Positions 44,949 to 55,945 of a stretch of 64,000 nt of DNA are shown one piece after another. Where the stretch lies: NCBI RefSeq assembly GCF_032190615.1, contig NZ_JAVLAT010000001.1, positions 1,992,501-2,056,500 of the forward strand, written 5' to 3'. The notes below the pieces were generated by a model. That model worked only from the letters and a program-made list of their open reading frames with translations, was not told the DNA's origin and made no database searches. This stretch comes from Brucella pseudogrignonensis. Lineage in GTDB: Bacteria; Pseudomonadota; Alphaproteobacteria; Rhizobiales; Rhizobiaceae. The position numbers and the translations under genes are program-made. Within the stretch, counting starts at the first letter, position 1; every line of letters starts with the position of its first letter.

Positions 44949-45392
44949 TCAATAGCCGGATTGATCTTCTGCTTCTGCCACCGAGCGCGCCACATCCACG
45001 GTGCTGTCGGTTACGTTCGCTTCTGCCATTTCATCAATTTTCAGCCAGTGTATGGCTGCAGCATCATCACCGGCCTGTTCAACCCCTGAAATATCGAAAG
45101 CGCGATAGACCGAAAGGAAATAGCTCTTTGTGTAAGCTTTGCCCTCAAGTGCCAGGTCAACTGTAATCACATGGCTTAGCGAGGCAGCACTGAGTGCGGT
45201 TTCCTCTTTGAGTTCCCGGTGTGCCGCTTGTTCGGGTGTTTCGCCTGCTTCGATGCTGCCACCGGGGAAGGCCAGCCAGCCTTTCCATGGTTCTTTTCCG
45301 CGCTCAACCAGCAGAAAGCGGCCATCACGCCGACAGATGAGCGAAACACCATGAATTTGAAGCGGAGCGGGAATGACGGGAACTGTGACCAT
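44949..45392 (-). CDS. Nudix hydrolase
   Basis: 147 residues. The Nudix box GGSIEAGETPEQAAHRELKE (cut) ETAL is complete except Ala for the usual Gly near the end. It probably hydrolyses a nucleoside diphosphate derivative such as an oxidised nucleotide or ADP-ribose. Start uncertain: ATG 45392 (weak site) is used; an open frame extends to 45536 but would overlap the divergent SRAP gene. Confidence 0.85.
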   Translation of the reverse strand: MVTVPVIPAPLQIHGVSLICRRDGRFLLVERGKEPWKGWLAFPGGSIEAGETPEQAAHRELKEETALSAASLSHVITVDLALEGKAYTKSYFLSVYRAFDISGVEQAGDDAAAIHWLKIDEMAEANVTDSTVDVARSVAEAEDQSGY

Positions 45393-45475
45393 GTGCAAGA
45401 TATGATCTGACCAGTTTGTTTTGGCAACCGCAAAGCGCACTTGACCAATCAGGCAAAAGTCTGAACATGGTCGCC

Positions 45476-46255
45476 ATGTGTGGACGTTTTTCTCTGACTG
45501 CAAGCCGCGAGGAAGTCGAAGCATTGCTTGGCGCAATGGTCGATGAAGACTTTCCGCCGCGCTACAATATTGCGCCGACCCAGCCGATCCTGTCTATTCT
45601 TGCAGGCGAAACACCGCCGCAGGGAAGCAACAGGCCCGACCGGATTGGCATGCTGGTGCGTTGGGGTTTCGTGCCTTCTTGGGTGAAAGACCCCAATGAC
45701 TGGAATCTTGTTTTCAACATTCGCTCTGAAACGGCGGCTGAGAAAAATTCTTTCCGTGCGGCGCTCAATCATCGGCGCGCACTGATTCCCGCTTCCGGCT
45801 TTTACGAATGGCGGCGCGAGGGAAAGAACAAAGCGCAGGCCTATTGGATCAGGCCGCGCAATGGCGGCATCGTGGCTTTTGGCGCGCTGGTCGAGACCTG
45901 GAGCAGTGCAGACGGTTCGCAAATCGATACCGCAGGCATTCTCACCACAAGCGCCAATGCTTTTCTGCGTCCAATCCACGAGCGTATGCCTGTGGTAGTG
46001 AAGCCTGAAGATTTTGCTCGATGGCTTAACTGCAAGACTTTGCTGCCGCGCGATGTTGCCGACATTATGCGGCCAGTTCAGGATGACTTTTTTGAAGCCA
46101 TTCCGGTGTCTGATAAGGTCAACAAAGTCGCCAATACGTCACCTGATGTCCAAACCCGCGTCGAAGAAGTATTGGACATTGCACGCGTACCTAAAACAGG
46201 TAAGAAGAAGACTGATCCGGATGAAAAATCCGACGGTCAATTGTCAATGTTCTGA
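45476..46255 (+). CDS. SRAP-domain protein (HMCES/YedK)
   Basis: 259 residues. The ATG is fixed by Cys2, which must be N-terminal to form the thiazolidine crosslink with abasic sites in single-stranded DNA. Active-site residues C2 (MCGRFSL), N31 (YNIAPTQP), E111 (SGFYEWRR) and H168 (PIHERMP) are all present. It protects abasic sites during replication. Divergent from the Nudix gene. Confidence 0.94.
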   Translation: MCGRFSLTASREEVEALLGAMVDEDFPPRYNIAPTQPILSILAGETPPQGSNRPDRIGMLVRWGFVPSWVKDPNDWNLVFNIRSETAAEKNSFRAALNHRRALIPASGFYEWRREGKNKAQAYWIRPRNGGIVAFGALVETWSSADGSQIDTAGILTTSANAFLRPIHERMPVVVKPEDFARWLNCKTLLPRDVADIMRPVQDDFFEAIPVSDKVNKVANTSPDVQTRVEEVLDIARVPKTGKKKTDPDEKSDGQLSMF

Positions 46256-46276
46256 TTCTATCTCCAGGAAAACAAC

Positions 46277-46891
46277 GTGTTATCAGCAGCTTTTTCGGGC
46301 TTTTTCCTTGGTGCGTCTCTCATCATCGCGATAGGAGCACAAAACGCATTCATTCTCCGGCAGGGATTGTTGCGGCAGCACGTATTTATTCTTTGCCTTA
46401 TTTGCGCGCTGTCGGATGCAATTTTGATTGCCGCTGGTGTTGCGGGTCTCGGAACACTGATCGCTCAGTCACCAAAGCTGATTTCATTTGTGACCATTGC
46501 CGGTGCGGCTTTTCTGTTTTGGTATGCATCTGTCGCTTTTCGCCGCGCATTTCATCCCGAAGCAATGCAGGTAAAATCCAGCGGCAGTGTCAACCTCAAA
46601 GCGGCTGTTGCGACCTGTTTAGCGCTGACATTTCTCAATCCGCATGTTTATCTGGATACGGTTGTGTTGCTTGGTAGCCTTTCGGCTCGTTATCACGATC
46701 AAGCCCGTGCTGCCTACGGTGCTGGCGCAGTCATAGCTTCGTTTACGTGGTTTTTTGCACTCGGTTACGGAGCGCGCCTTTTGCAGCCAATTTTCGCAAA
46801 ACCGGCTGCCTGGCGCGTGTTGGACTGTATCATCGGCGTCGTTATGACATTGATTGGCCTAAGCCTATTAGTCCGCTTTTTTAACAGCTAA
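46277..46891 (+). CDS. LysE-family amino-acid exporter
   Basis: 204 residues with six TM segments. LysE/ArgO traits are IGAQNAFILRQGL in TM1-2 and the helix after ATCLALTFLNPHVYLDT. Exports basic amino acids in characterised members. GTG start with AGGAA upstream; begins 21 nt after the SRAP stop, so possibly cotranscribed. Confidence 0.93.
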   Translation: MLSAAFSGFFLGASLIIAIGAQNAFILRQGLLRQHVFILCLICALSDAILIAAGVAGLGTLIAQSPKLISFVTIAGAAFLFWYASVAFRRAFHPEAMQVKSSGSVNLKAAVATCLALTFLNPHVYLDTVVLLGSLSARYHDQARAAYGAGAVIASFTWFFALGYGARLLQPIFAKPAAWRVLDCIIGVVMTLIGLSLLVRFFNS

Positions 46892-47035
46892 GATTGAGTT
46901 GCTGTTGCTTGGCTGGCGCGTTTCGTTTGTCCGCGCATTTTTGTTCATCAATGCTGCAACCAGAACGGCTGGTCCGATCTCACGATACTGGTCAATGAGC
47001 GCGTCTTGTCGTGGTTGCAGTTCATTTTTAGGCAT
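46868..47035 (-). CDS. Small soluble protein overlapping LysE 3' end
   Basis: 55 residues: MPKNELQPRQDALIDQYREI then GPAVLVAALMNKNART. The N-terminal half is reminiscent of small alphaproteobacterial helix-rich proteins with the RQDALIDQYREIGPAVLVAAL pattern. GAGGATGGACC before ATG 47035 supports translation. It overlaps lysE antisense by 24 bp. Uncertain. Confidence 0.5.
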   Translation of the reverse strand: MPKNELQPRQDALIDQYREIGPAVLVAALMNKNARTNETRQPSNSNSILAVKKAD

Positions 47036-47389
47036 TGGTCCATCCTCTTCCAAATTACTCTCACTATTTTGTGATTGATTGGGACGGAATGAAGGCTGTT
47101 TGGGGCCGGTTTTGGGGAATTCCGGTTAACATACATTAGCATCTTGAGAAGTTGCAGAAATGTCACAGGGAATTTGGACTAAACCCCTTGACGGCCTCGC
47201 ATCCGATAAGGATAAGTAACGGTATGAAAACGCCGACCACGATCATTTGTACTGGTTCAATTATTATTGGCTAGCAGCTTGTTGGCCCGGCCGTTTTCGT
47301 CTCCCCTAAAATAAGACAGGATGATAACGCCCCGGCCAGACGGCTGCGGTCTTTCGTGCCCGTATTTTCAGGTCTTTTGGGGAAATAAC
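47036..47389. other. Intergenic region before cysS
   Basis: About 350 bp. A 16-codon frame (ATG at about 47224) and a GC-rich GGCCCGGCC stretch are visible, but no gene or confident terminator. The cysS start has a GGGGAAA site. Confidence 0.4.
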
Positions 47390-48907
47390 ATGGCTGATAC
47401 GCCGCAACTACGTCTGTACAATACTGCAACCCGCACGAAGGAGGATTTCACCCCCATCGATGCGAATAATGTGCGCATGTATGTCTGCGGACCGACAGTT
47501 TATGACTTTGCCCATATTGGCAATGCCCGTCCGGTTATCGTCTTTGACGTGCTGTTCCGCCTACTGCGTCATGTCTATGGCGCGGAGAGCGTCACCTATG
47601 CGCGCAACATCACGGACGTTGATGACAAGATCAATGCACGTGCCGCGAGTGAATATCCTGACCTGCCGCTCAATGAAGCCATTGGCCGCGTAACTGAAGG
47701 CACAAACAATCAATTTCAGGCCGACATCAAGGCGTTGGGCAATCTTGAGCCTTCTAGCCAGCCACGAGCAACGGAACACCTTGATGATATGCGCAATATT
47801 ATCGAGAAACTCATTGAGCGCGGCGTTGCCTATGTGGCTGTTGAGCATGTGCTGTTTTCCCCGTCGGCAATGAATGCTTTGGGCGGCGCACGCTATGGCG
47901 CACTTTCCCATCGTCCATTCGATGAAATGCTGGCTGGCGCACGCGTCGATGTCGCTTCTTACAAACGCGACGAGATGGATTTTGTGCTTTGGAAGCCATC
48001 GCGTAATGGCGAACCGGGCTGGCCGTCACCTGCGGGAATTAAAACACTTGGTCGTCCGGGCTGGCATATCGAGTGCTCCGCCATGTCTATGGCCAAGCTG
48101 TTGGCACCGTTTGGCGGCGGTTTGAAATGCGACGATCCGTATAAAAATCAGTTCGACATTCATGGCGGCGGCATTGATCTCGTCTTTCCGCATCATGAAA
48201 ACGAGCTTGCTCAGTCTTGCAGTGCTTTTGGCACCGAGCGCATGGCCAATATCTGGATGCATAACGGCTTTCTTCAGGTCGAAGGGCAGAAGATGTCGAA
48301 GTCTCTCGGCAACTTCATCACCATTCGCGATGTGTTGAATGATGGATTGCCGCAGATAGGGATTTGGGACGACAAGGATGCACGCGATCGCTGGGTTGGT
48401 CTTTCTGCCCGTCTTTCGATGCTGCAAACGCATTACCGTGAGCCAATCAACTGGACAGCGCAGCGTCTGGCGGAATCGGCCGAGGAACTGCGTCGCTGGT
48501 ATGAGCTCCTTCGCGATACAGGCTTTGCAGCGCCATCTAAGCTATCTGCGGTCACTGAGGTTGAAGACGCACTGTCCGATGACGTGAACACCTGGCTTGC
48601 GATTACGGCACTGCGCAAGGCATTCAAGGCCAAGGACAGTGCAGCTTTGGGCGAAGGCATGGCACTTCTGGGCCTGTTTGATCCTTATTTTGTGACAGAG
48701 CAGGACGTGCCGGTCTTTGCAAAGGCATATGTTGATACTGCTACAGTTGAAGCACTGATTGCTGAGCGTCTTCGGGTAATTGCTGACAAAAACTGGGGAG
48801 AAGCCGACCGGATTCGCGATGAGCTTTTGGCGCAAGGCGTGCAGTTGAAGGATGGGAAGGATCCTGCCACCGGCGAACGCATCACGACATGGGATGTGGT
48901 AAGCTAA
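47390..48907 (+). CDS. cysS: Cysteinyl-tRNA synthetase
   Basis: 505 residues, class I synthetase. C33 ([10 protein letters not shown]) begins the zinc site, HIGN (42-45) and KMSKS (301-305) are the ATP motifs, with C229, H254/H258 region ([18 protein letters not shown]) for zinc and substrate. ATG at 47390 has GGGGAAA upstream; the 23-codon upstream extension is not coding-like. Confidence 0.97.
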   Translation: MADTPQLRLYNTATRTKEDFTPIDANNVRMYVCGPTVYDFAHIGNARPVIVFDVLFRLLRHVYGAESVTYARNITDVDDKINARAASEYPDLPLNEAIGRVTEGTNNQFQADIKALGNLEPSSQPRATEHLDDMRNIIEKLIERGVAYVAVEHVLFSPSAMNALGGARYGALSHRPFDEMLAGARVDVASYKRDEMDFVLWKPSRNGEPGWPSPAGIKTLGRPGWHIECSAMSMAKLLAPFGGGLKCDDPYKNQFDIHGGGIDLVFPHHENELAQSCSAFGTERMANIWMHNGFLQVEGQKMSKSLGNFITIRDVLNDGLPQIGIWDDKDARDRWVGLSARLSMLQTHYREPINWTAQRLAESAEELRRWYELLRDTGFAAPSKLSAVTEVEDALSDDVNTWLAITALRKAFKAKDSAALGEGMALLGLFDPYFVTEQDVPVFAKAYVDTATVEALIAERLRVIADKNWGEADRIRDELLAQGVQLKDGKDPATGERITTWDVVS

Positions 48908-48936
48908 CAAGCTTGCGGAGTAGGGAGGATGTCACG

Positions 48937-49404
48937 ATGCTCGATAACAGGCCGTTTTATAGCGGGGGATGCCAGTGTGGTGCGGTGCGCTTTCATGTCG
49001 AGGGCGCACTTGGCTCTGCATCCATTTGTCATTGCCGCATGTGTCAAAAAGCCTTTGGCAATTTCTATGCGCCGCTGGTTTCCCTGGGTGAAGCAAAGCT
49101 CATCTGGATGCGTGACGAGCCGAAGCGTTTTCAGTCGTCCAATCACGTGAAGCGCGGCTTCTGTGCTGAATGCGGAACCCCGCTCACATACGAAGCACCG
49201 GACGGTGTGGCGCTTTCCATTGGCGCTTTCGATGCGCCGGAAGAGATTGAGCCTACAGTGCAATGGGGTGTCGAAGTCAAGCTTCCCTATGTCGATGACC
49301 TCGCAAAACTGCCCGGTTTTGAAACCGAGCGAGATGAGGAAAGTATCGAGTTTGTACGAACGATGGTGTCTTACCAGCACCCCGACCACGACACTGAAAA
49401 CTGA
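48937..49404 (+). CDS. GFA/CENP-V family zinc protein
   Basis: 155 residues of the glutathione-dependent formaldehyde-activating-like family. Zinc motifs CQCG (residues 12-15), CHCRMC (31-36) and CAECGTPL. GGGAGGA precedes the ATG by 8 nt. Enzyme activity of most members is unknown. It starts 30 nt after cysS and is probably cotranscribed. Confidence 0.88.
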   Translation: MLDNRPFYSGGCQCGAVRFHVEGALGSASICHCRMCQKAFGNFYAPLVSLGEAKLIWMRDEPKRFQSSNHVKRGFCAECGTPLTYEAPDGVALSIGAFDAPEEIEPTVQWGVEVKLPYVDDLAKLPGFETERDEESIEFVRTMVSYQHPDHDTEN

Positions 49405-49450
49405 AAAGCCATAAATTATAACGGCATATACCCACCGACAGGCAGGCAAA

Positions 49451-51064
49451 ATGGCACGCGAACGCATCTATATCTACGACACGACTTTGCGGGACGGACA
49501 ACAAACCCCCGGCGTTGATTTCTCGGTCGAAGACAAAAAAGCGATTGTCATTTTGCTTGAAGAGCTGGGCGTGGATTATGTCGAAGGCGGTTATCCGGGT
49601 GCAAATCCGACTGATACGGCCTTCTTCAAAAAGCGGCAGACATCGCATGCGAAATTTGCTGCTTTCGGTATGACCAAACGCGCTGGCGTCTCCGCTTCCA
49701 ATGATCCGGGACTGACCGCGCTCTTGCAGGCTTCAAGCGATGCAGTCTGTTTTGTTGCAAAGAGCTGGGATTATCATGTGCGGATCGCACTTGGCTGCAC
49801 CAATGAAGAAAATCTGGAATCGATTACTGCATCGGTGACCGCCGTTCGTATGGCTGGTCGTGAGGCGCTGGTTGATTGCGAACATTTCTTCGATGGCTAT
49901 AAGGCCAACCCGGAATATGCATTGGCTTGCGCTAAGGCGGCTTACCAAGCTGGTGCACGCTGGGTTGTGCTTTGCGACACCAATGGTGGCACGCAGCCAT
50001 CGGAAGTAGCTGAGATTATTGATGCGGTTAAAGCTGTCGTTCCGGGTGAAAGCCTTGGTATTCATGCACATAATGATACTGAACAGGCAGTGGCCGTCTC
50101 GCTTGCGGCCATTGATGCCGGTGTGCGCCATGTGCAGGGAACGCTCAATGGAATTGGCGAGCGTTGCGGTAATGCAAATCTGATCTCCCTGATCCCGACA
50201 CTAGCATTGAAGCCTTACTGGTCTGATCGTTTTGAACTGGGCATTAAACCAGATGCCTTGAAAGCCATTACTCGCATTTCGCGTGCTTTTGATGATATTC
50301 TCAATCGCTCACCAGTGGAGCAGGCACCATATACTGGGACTTCCGCTTTTGCGACCAAAGCGGGCATTCATGCGTCTGCGTTACTCAAAGACCCGCAGAC
50401 CTATGAACATGTTCCTCCTGAAACAGTCGGAAACCGTCGTCGCGTTATGGTGTCTGATCAGGGTGGTAAGTCGAATTTTATCGCTGAACTGGAACGTCGC
50501 GGCATTATGGTCGCAAAAAATGATGCCCGGCTCGATACTCTGATTTCACTGGTCAAAGAGCGCGAAGCCGAAGGTTATGCCTATGAAGGTGCGGATGCGA
50601 GTTTCGAGCTCCTCGCGCGCAACATGCTTTCCCCGCAGCCAGACTTTTTCAAAGTCGATTCCTTCCGCTGTCTCGTCGAGCGCCGGTTCGATGCCAATGG
50701 ATCCTTAAAAACTGTCTCCGAAGCCGTAGTGAAAGTCGAAGTTGATGGCGAAATGCATATGTCGGTTGCCGAAGGTCACGGTCCGGTGAACGCTCTCGAT
50801 ATTGCGCTGCGTAAGGATTTGGGTCGCTATCAGGATGAGATCGAAGACCTTGAACTGGTGGACTTCAAGGTTCGTATTCTCAATGGTGGCACCGCAGCTA
50901 TCACCCGAGTTTTGATTGAATCCGGTGATGGAACCGGTGCTCGTTGGCGTACAGTCGGCGTTTCCGACAATATCATCGACGCATCGTTTCAGGCACTGAT
51001 GGATTCGGTCAATTATAAACTGATGAAGAACCGCTCTCTGGCGGGGCTGGTCGCGGCTGAATAG
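49451..51064 (+). CDS. cimA: (R)-citramalate synthase
   Basis: 537 residues. Condenses pyruvate and acetyl-CoA to citramalate, a threonine-independent route to 2-oxobutyrate and isoleucine. N-terminal TIM barrel with DTTLRDGQQTPG and the metal site GIHAHND; C-terminal LeuA-type regulatory domain (about 400-530) that usually binds isoleucine. It lies 46 nt after the GFA gene. Confidence 0.94.
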   Translation: MARERIYIYDTTLRDGQQTPGVDFSVEDKKAIVILLEELGVDYVEGGYPGANPTDTAFFKKRQTSHAKFAAFGMTKRAGVSASNDPGLTALLQASSDAVCFVAKSWDYHVRIALGCTNEENLESITASVTAVRMAGREALVDCEHFFDGYKANPEYALACAKAAYQAGARWVVLCDTNGGTQPSEVAEIIDAVKAVVPGESLGIHAHNDTEQAVAVSLAAIDAGVRHVQGTLNGIGERCGNANLISLIPTLALKPYWSDRFELGIKPDALKAITRISRAFDDILNRSPVEQAPYTGTSAFATKAGIHASALLKDPQTYEHVPPETVGNRRRVMVSDQGGKSNFIAELERRGIMVAKNDARLDTLISLVKEREAEGYAYEGADASFELLARNMLSPQPDFFKVDSFRCLVERRFDANGSLKTVSEAVVKVEVDGEMHMSVAEGHGPVNALDIALRKDLGRYQDEIEDLELVDFKVRILNGGTAAITRVLIESGDGTGARWRTVGVSDNIIDASFQALMDSVNYKLMKNRSLAGLVAAE

Positions 51065-51200
51065 CTCGCTCCATTCACTAAGATTGATGCTTTGATCAGT
51101 TTAATTGAATAGATTTTATGGATTGATCAGCGCATAGCAGTTTGACTATCTCGGCAAAGTTTTTCGCTTCTCCGAGTGATTTCTTAATGCGGAGATGAAA

Positions 51201-52121
51201 ATGAGCGAGCAGACCTTATCCGGAGGCCAGCTTTCAGATGGAAGTCGTGGCTTCATGATGGCTTTGGCCGCTTATGGTCTTTGGGCTGTTTTGCCATTCT
51301 ACCTCAAGGCGTTGTCACATCTTCCGGCACTTGAAATCGTAGCGCATCGTGTGATCTGGTCAGTGCCCGTCGCGGCTATTCTGCTGGTTTTCATCGGACA
51401 ATTCCGTACGATCCTTGAGGCATTGCGAACGCCGCGCATGCTGGCAATGGCAGCGCTGACTGCGGCACTCATCACGATCAACTGGTCAGTTTATGTATGG
51501 GCCGTTGCGCATGATCAGATCATTGGCGCAGCTCTCGGCTATTATATCAATCCCTTGTTCAATGTGGTTTTGGGTGGCCTGTTTCTCGGCGAACGCTTGA
51601 CCAAAATTCAATATGTAGCGGTTGGTTTTGCTTTTGCAGCGGTTCTTGTTCTTACCTTCAATGCAGGTGGTCTTCCATGGATTTCGCTGGTTCTGCCGGT
51701 GACATTCGGACTTTATGGGTTCTTCCGCAAATCTCTACCAATGCCACCTTTGCAAGGCTTCACGCTTGAAGTTGTTATTCTTTCTATTCCAGCGATCGGA
51801 TACATAATCTGGTTGTTGGTCAACGGGCAGGACCACTTCTTTTCAGGCTCCGCATCGGACATTTCCCTGCTCTTGTTGGCTGGTCCGTTTACCGCAATTC
51901 CTCTGATCCTCTATGCAGGTGGCGCGAAGTTGCTGCGTTATACGACTCTTGGCCTGATGCAGTATTTAACGCCGACATTGCTGTTCATTTTTGCGATTTT
52001 CATTTTTCACGAACCGTTCTCAAACGCGCAGCTTGTTGCTTTTGTGCTCATCTGGACCGGCCTGATTATTTACTCTTGGTCGTCTCTGTCCGCCCATCGC
52101 AAAACACGTGCCAGCGCCTGA
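51201..52121 (+). CDS. rarD: RarD-family EamA transporter
   Basis: 306 residues with ten TM helices. RarD features: YGLWAVLPFYLKAL in TM1 and TINWSVYVWAVAHDQIIGA. The family name comes from a chloramphenicol-sensitivity gene; substrate unknown. The start uses ATG at 51201 because GGAG is 6 nt upstream of it but adjoining ATG 51195. Confidence 0.9.
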   Translation: MSEQTLSGGQLSDGSRGFMMALAAYGLWAVLPFYLKALSHLPALEIVAHRVIWSVPVAAILLVFIGQFRTILEALRTPRMLAMAALTAALITINWSVYVWAVAHDQIIGAALGYYINPLFNVVLGGLFLGERLTKIQYVAVGFAFAAVLVLTFNAGGLPWISLVLPVTFGLYGFFRKSLPMPPLQGFTLEVVILSIPAIGYIIWLLVNGQDHFFSGSASDISLLLLAGPFTAIPLILYAGGAKLLRYTTLGLMQYLTPTLLFIFAIFIFHEPFSNAQLVAFVLIWTGLIIYSWSSLSAHRKTRASA

Positions 52122-52247
52122 TAAACTTAACTCGAGCATTTGTGCTTCTATCTCCGGTGGATGATATCCGCCGGAGCCATAATTTAGCCGCGCTCTGGTC
52201 TTCTGGTCCGTTTGTCATTTCAGATGGAATTTGGAGCCGTTCACTGC

Positions 52248-54011
52248 ATGCTGTTTCGCACTGCCCGCAGAGATAAGCAGATTCATGTTGTCGTATCGCC
52301 AGATCTTATGGTTCGGTCGGATGGCACGCATAGAACTGCATTGGCTGAGCAAGCAAGACTTGCGCCTCTTTCTCAACGTGTGCTCAAGCCCTTAAAACGC
52401 GTCCGTTTTTCAATTCACACACATCGGCGTGCCTGCATTGCGCTTGCATCAGCGACACTTCTTGCAGGTGGTGCAATGACACTGATAACGGCGAGCCTTG
52501 TACGTCACGGACATGCTTCCCAACCGGTCATGGTTGATCCGGCCTCGCTTGTTCACAGCCATGCGGCTATGAAAGAAGCACGACTGGTTCCGCAAAACGG
52601 CGTTGATGAGAACCAGCGAATTGCTAAGCGCATTGATATTGCCGAAGGCACGGATGATGGTGAGGCGACCCTCTTCACCTATCAGCACGTCATCCTTAAT
52701 CTGAAAAATGGTCCGAGCGGGCAGGGGCTGCGCAATTCAGCCTCGACACATATCAAAGAGAGTGGTGTTGCAGCCGCTGATCCGGCAGATAAAATTTCGG
52801 CGTTGGCCAATCAAAATGGGGTGCCGCTGAATGTGAGCTTTGCCAAGCCCGCGGGCACGCCTCATCCAAAAGCGCATGAAATTGTTCTCGCTCCGCAATC
52901 ACGCGAGAAACTGGGTGTTCTGATGCAGGCAGCAGATGTTGCTGCTGAAGATGCTGAGCATCTCGAACAGGCATTGGGGCGAAAATACCTCTTTCCCGGT
53001 GATAACCTTGTTCTGCTTCTTGATCAGTCTGTCGGCAAGCCTGCGCATATCACTATGGCGCGGTTCAGGCATGGCAGTGCGTCTGATTCTGTTTATGGTC
53101 GAACTGACGACGGTGTGTTTCGCGCCAATGATAATCAGCGTCTTTTCGCACGCCTCTCTCGCGATGCAATGCTTTCGGCAACACGTAGGCCAGCCAAAAT
53201 CCGGACAGATGGATCTGTTCAGTCAGAATTGATTGCAGCCGGTGCACCGCGCACCGTTGCGGATGATGTGAAAAAGCTCGCCGCCGAAAACAATGTATCG
53301 CTTCAAAAAGGCAGCAACGGGGTCGATAAAATCGACCTCCTGTTCCGCGAAAGCGTCGATACTGATCCTGAACTGGTATTTGTCGAGTTTACCACGAGTG
53401 GTCGCGCCAAGCGACTTTACCGGCATGAGGTTGAAGGAAACGCGGATTATTTCAACGAGGATGGTTCCTCGATGACAAAATATTTGATGCATAAGCCTCT
53501 GCCAAATGGCCGTCTGAATGATGGATTTGGCTGGCGTGTGCATCCGGTTTTGCATGTACGAAAACACCACAATGGCGTTGATTATGATGCGCCTATTGGC
53601 TCGCCCATCGTCGCTGCGGGTGATGGCGTTGTGGAACTGATTTCGTCACAAAAGGGCTATGGCAAATATGTGCGTATTCGTCATCAGGGCGGCTATAGTA
53701 CCACTTATGCGCATCTGTCCGGCGAGGCCAAAGGGCTGAAAATCGGCCAACATGTGAAACAAGGTGAGGTGATCGCCTATGTCGGTTCGACAGGCTATTC
53801 GACCGGCCCACACCTCTATTACGAGCTTAAAGTGGGCGATCAATATGTCGATCCACTCAAAGCGCAGCTAAATGCTGGTGAGAAGCTCACAGGTTCATCT
53901 ATGTCGAGTTTCCGCTCGGAAATGGATCACGTCGACAAGGTTTTCAAGCAGATGAATTTGGCGCCAATGGCAAGTGACGCCAAAAATGGGTTGAATCAAA
54001 CAGGCCGGTAA
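52248..54011 (+). CDS. M23-family peptidoglycan endopeptidase
   Basis: 587 residues. A cytoplasmic N-terminal stretch, a TM segment (about 65-85), a long periplasmic region (about 90-430) with a LysM- or OPA-like part, and a C-terminal M23 (lysostaphin-like) domain (about 430-550): HNGVDYD with the zinc His and Asp, and HLYYE. It probably hydrolyses peptidoglycan crosslinks. The start is uncertain between 52212, 52224 and 52248; GGAG lies 11 nt before the last. Overlaps the end of converging rsmA by 16 bp. Confidence 0.9.
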   Translation: MLFRTARRDKQIHVVVSPDLMVRSDGTHRTALAEQARLAPLSQRVLKPLKRVRFSIHTHRRACIALASATLLAGGAMTLITASLVRHGHASQPVMVDPASLVHSHAAMKEARLVPQNGVDENQRIAKRIDIAEGTDDGEATLFTYQHVILNLKNGPSGQGLRNSASTHIKESGVAAADPADKISALANQNGVPLNVSFAKPAGTPHPKAHEIVLAPQSREKLGVLMQAADVAAEDAEHLEQALGRKYLFPGDNLVLLLDQSVGKPAHITMARFRHGSASDSVYGRTDDGVFRANDNQRLFARLSRDAMLSATRRPAKIRTDGSVQSELIAAGAPRTVADDVKKLAAENNVSLQKGSNGVDKIDLLFRESVDTDPELVFVEFTTSGRAKRLYRHEVEGNADYFNEDGSSMTKYLMHKPLPNGRLNDGFGWRVHPVLHVRKHHNGVDYDAPIGSPIVAAGDGVVELISSQKGYGKYVRIRHQGGYSTTYAHLSGEAKGLKIGQHVKQGEVIAYVGSTGYSTGPHLYYELKVGDQYVDPLKAQLNAGEKLTGSSMSSFRSEMDHVDKVFKQMNLAPMASDAKNGLNQTGR

Positions 54012-54829
54012 GCATTCGCCAGTGCGACGAACTCTTCAACGCTCAACGTCTCTGCGCGGCGCGTCCCGTCGATTCCGGTCTTCTCCAGCAGTTCAGCGCC
54101 GCTAACAGGTTTCAGGCTCTGACGCAGCATTTTGCGGCGTTGGCCAAAAGCGGCTTGCGTAATCTGCCCCAGCGCGTCTGCACGGCACGGCAAAGGCTCT
54201 TCACGTGGCGTGATATGCACAACGGACGACATGACTTTGGGCGGCGGTGTAAACGCCTGAGGCGGTACATCGAATGCAATGCGAGAATGCGTACGCCAGC
54301 CCGCAAGAACGCCAAGACGTCCATAATGGTCGGTGCCCGGTGCAGCCACAATACGCTCACCCACTTCACGCTGGAACATCAGCGTCATTGAGGAATAAAA
54401 CGGTGGCCATGGCTCAGACAGAAGCCAGTTGAGCAGCAACTGCGTGCCAACATTATAGGGCAGGTTGGCGACGATCCGCGGCTTTGGACCTTCGGGAAAC
54501 AAAGCTTTGAAATCCTGTTCCAATGCATCGCCGAAGATTATGCGTAACCGCCCCGGATAATGCGCTTCGATTTCTGCGAGCGCATCAAGGCAGCGTTCAT
54601 CGCGTTCAATCGCGGTTACGATAGCACCCTGAGCAAGTAAGGCGCGGGTTAGTCCACCCGGCCCCGGGCCAACTTCGATGACCGGCTGATCCTGAAGGTC
54701 GCCAGCCTGACGCGCAATTTTAGATGTCAGATTGAGGTCGAACAGAAAGTTTTGTCCGAGCGACTTTTTCGGCATCAGATCGTGCCGTTCGATGACCTCT
54801 CTGAGAGGCGGAAGATTGTCGATGCTCAT
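53996..54829 (-). CDS. rsmA: 16S rRNA (adenine1518-N6,N6)-dimethyltransferase
   Basis: 277 residues (KsgA/RsmA). SAM site [10 protein letters not shown] (about 51-60), the catalytic NLPYNVGT motif, and the N-terminal LGQNFLFD. Dimethylates two adjacent adenines near the 16S 3' end. Its start overlaps pdxA by 4 nt. Confidence 0.97.
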   Translation of the reverse strand: MSIDNLPPLREVIERHDLMPKKSLGQNFLFDLNLTSKIARQAGDLQDQPVIEVGPGPGGLTRALLAQGAIVTAIERDERCLDALAEIEAHYPGRLRIIFGDALEQDFKALFPEGPKPRIVANLPYNVGTQLLLNWLLSEPWPPFYSSMTLMFQREVGERIVAAPGTDHYGRLGVLAGWRTHSRIAFDVPPQAFTPPPKVMSSVVHITPREEPLPCRADALGQITQAAFGQRRKMLRQSLKPVSGAELLEKTGIDGTRRAETLSVEEFVALANAYRPV

Positions 54830-55857
54830 GATTTCCGCCTTGCTTCGTTTTCTGCAAGTTCCTGCGCTAGCCGGATTGATGCGATGAGACTATCAGGCCG
54901 GGCGATGCCCTTTCCAGCAATGTCAAAAGCTGTCCCATGATCTGGCGATGTTCTGATGAAGGGAAGCCCAAGCGTAACATTGACGGTTTCATCAAAGGCA
55001 AGCGCTTTTGCCGGGATGAGTGCCTGATCATGATACATGCAAATCGCTACATCATAGGTCACACGTGCTGGCGCATGGAACATGGTGTCGGCTGGCAGCG
55101 GACCCCATGCATTGATGCCTTCGCGTTGTAATTCCTCGACCGCTGGTCGAATAATCGCATCATCTTCTTTGCCCAGCGCTCCGCCTTCACCTGCATGAGG
55201 GTTGAGGCCGGAAATCGCAAGGCGAGGGGCGCTAATACCGAACCGGTCCGTCAACTCCTGCGCGGTGATATAAGCCACCTCCAGAATATCGTCCTTGGTC
55301 AGTAAGCGCGGCACATCAACTAGCGGAATATGGATCGTGACGGGGACGGCACGCAGTTCGGGACCGGCCAGCATCATCACAGGGATCACAGTGCGTCCAA
55401 GATACTTGCTGGCAAGTTCGGCGAGAAACTCTGTGTGACCGGGATGTTTGAAACCAGCATCATAGAGCGGCTTTTTGGCAATCGGGCAGGTGACGACAGC
55501 CGAAGTTTCACCTTTTAACGTCAGTTCTACGGCGCGTTCTATTGCTTCAATAACGCCGGCAGCGTTTTCTGACAGAGGTTTGCCGGGACTCTCTGTGTGC
55601 TTGTTTTCAAGTGCCAAAACAGGAAGCTTCGTATGAAAGATATCAAGAGCTTCTCCTGGAGTGTGGATTTCAGCCAATGGAACATTCAGACCAAGGTGCT
55701 TCGCTCGGGCAGTCAGTTGATCTGGATCGGCAATCAATAAAAACGGTGGCAGTGAGAGGCCTCCGCGCTGCAGCCATGCGTTTAGAGCAACGTCCGCCCC
55801 AACACCTGAGGGATCGCCAATGCTGATCGCAAGCGGAACAACTGATTGCCTGGTCAT
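54826..55857 (-). CDS. pdxA: 4-hydroxythreonine-4-phosphate dehydrogenase
   Basis: 343 residues. Catalyses a step of pyridoxal phosphate synthesis. [12 protein letters not shown] at the start, the metal-binding HPGHTEF and [10 protein letters not shown]. Coupled to rsmA by a 4-nt overlap, as in the surA-pdxA-ksgA cluster of enterobacteria. Separated from the SurA-like gene by hairpins. Confidence 0.96.
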   Translation of the reverse strand: MTRQSVVPLAISIGDPSGVGADVALNAWLQRGGLSLPPFLLIADPDQLTARAKHLGLNVPLAEIHTPGEALDIFHTKLPVLALENKHTESPGKPLSENAAGVIEAIERAVELTLKGETSAVVTCPIAKKPLYDAGFKHPGHTEFLAELASKYLGRTVIPVMMLAGPELRAVPVTIHIPLVDVPRLLTKDDILEVAYITAQELTDRFGISAPRLAISGLNPHAGEGGALGKEDDAIIRPAVEELQREGINAWGPLPADTMFHAPARVTYDVAICMYHDQALIPAKALAFDETVNVTLGLPFIRTSPDHGTAFDIAGKGIARPDSLIASIRLAQELAENEARRKS

Positions 55858-55882
55858 ATTTTTTGTCTCAATTGATGAAATA

Positions 55883-55926
55883 AGGGGGCAAAAGCCCCCT
55901 CGAATTAAGCACTCAGCTTTGCTGAG
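55883..55926 (-). terminator. Hairpins between the SurA-like gene and pdxA
   Basis: AGGGGGC/GCCCCCT (55883-55900) and CTCAGC/GCTGAG (about 55912-55926). Neither is followed by a long T-run on the minus strand, so they probably attenuate or stabilise rather than fully end transcription. Confidence 0.5.
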
Positions 55927-55945
55927 AAATGCGCTACATTAAAGC

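Noticed and set aside
47224..47274. 16-codon peptide before cysS as a regulatory leader
   Set aside because: No Cys-codon run or attenuator-like pairing; probably chance.
51060..51200. TTGATCAG repeats as an Fnr site upstream of rarD
   Set aside because: TTGATCAG occurs twice but lacks the ATCAA half-site at 4-bp spacing, so it does not match the Fnr consensus.
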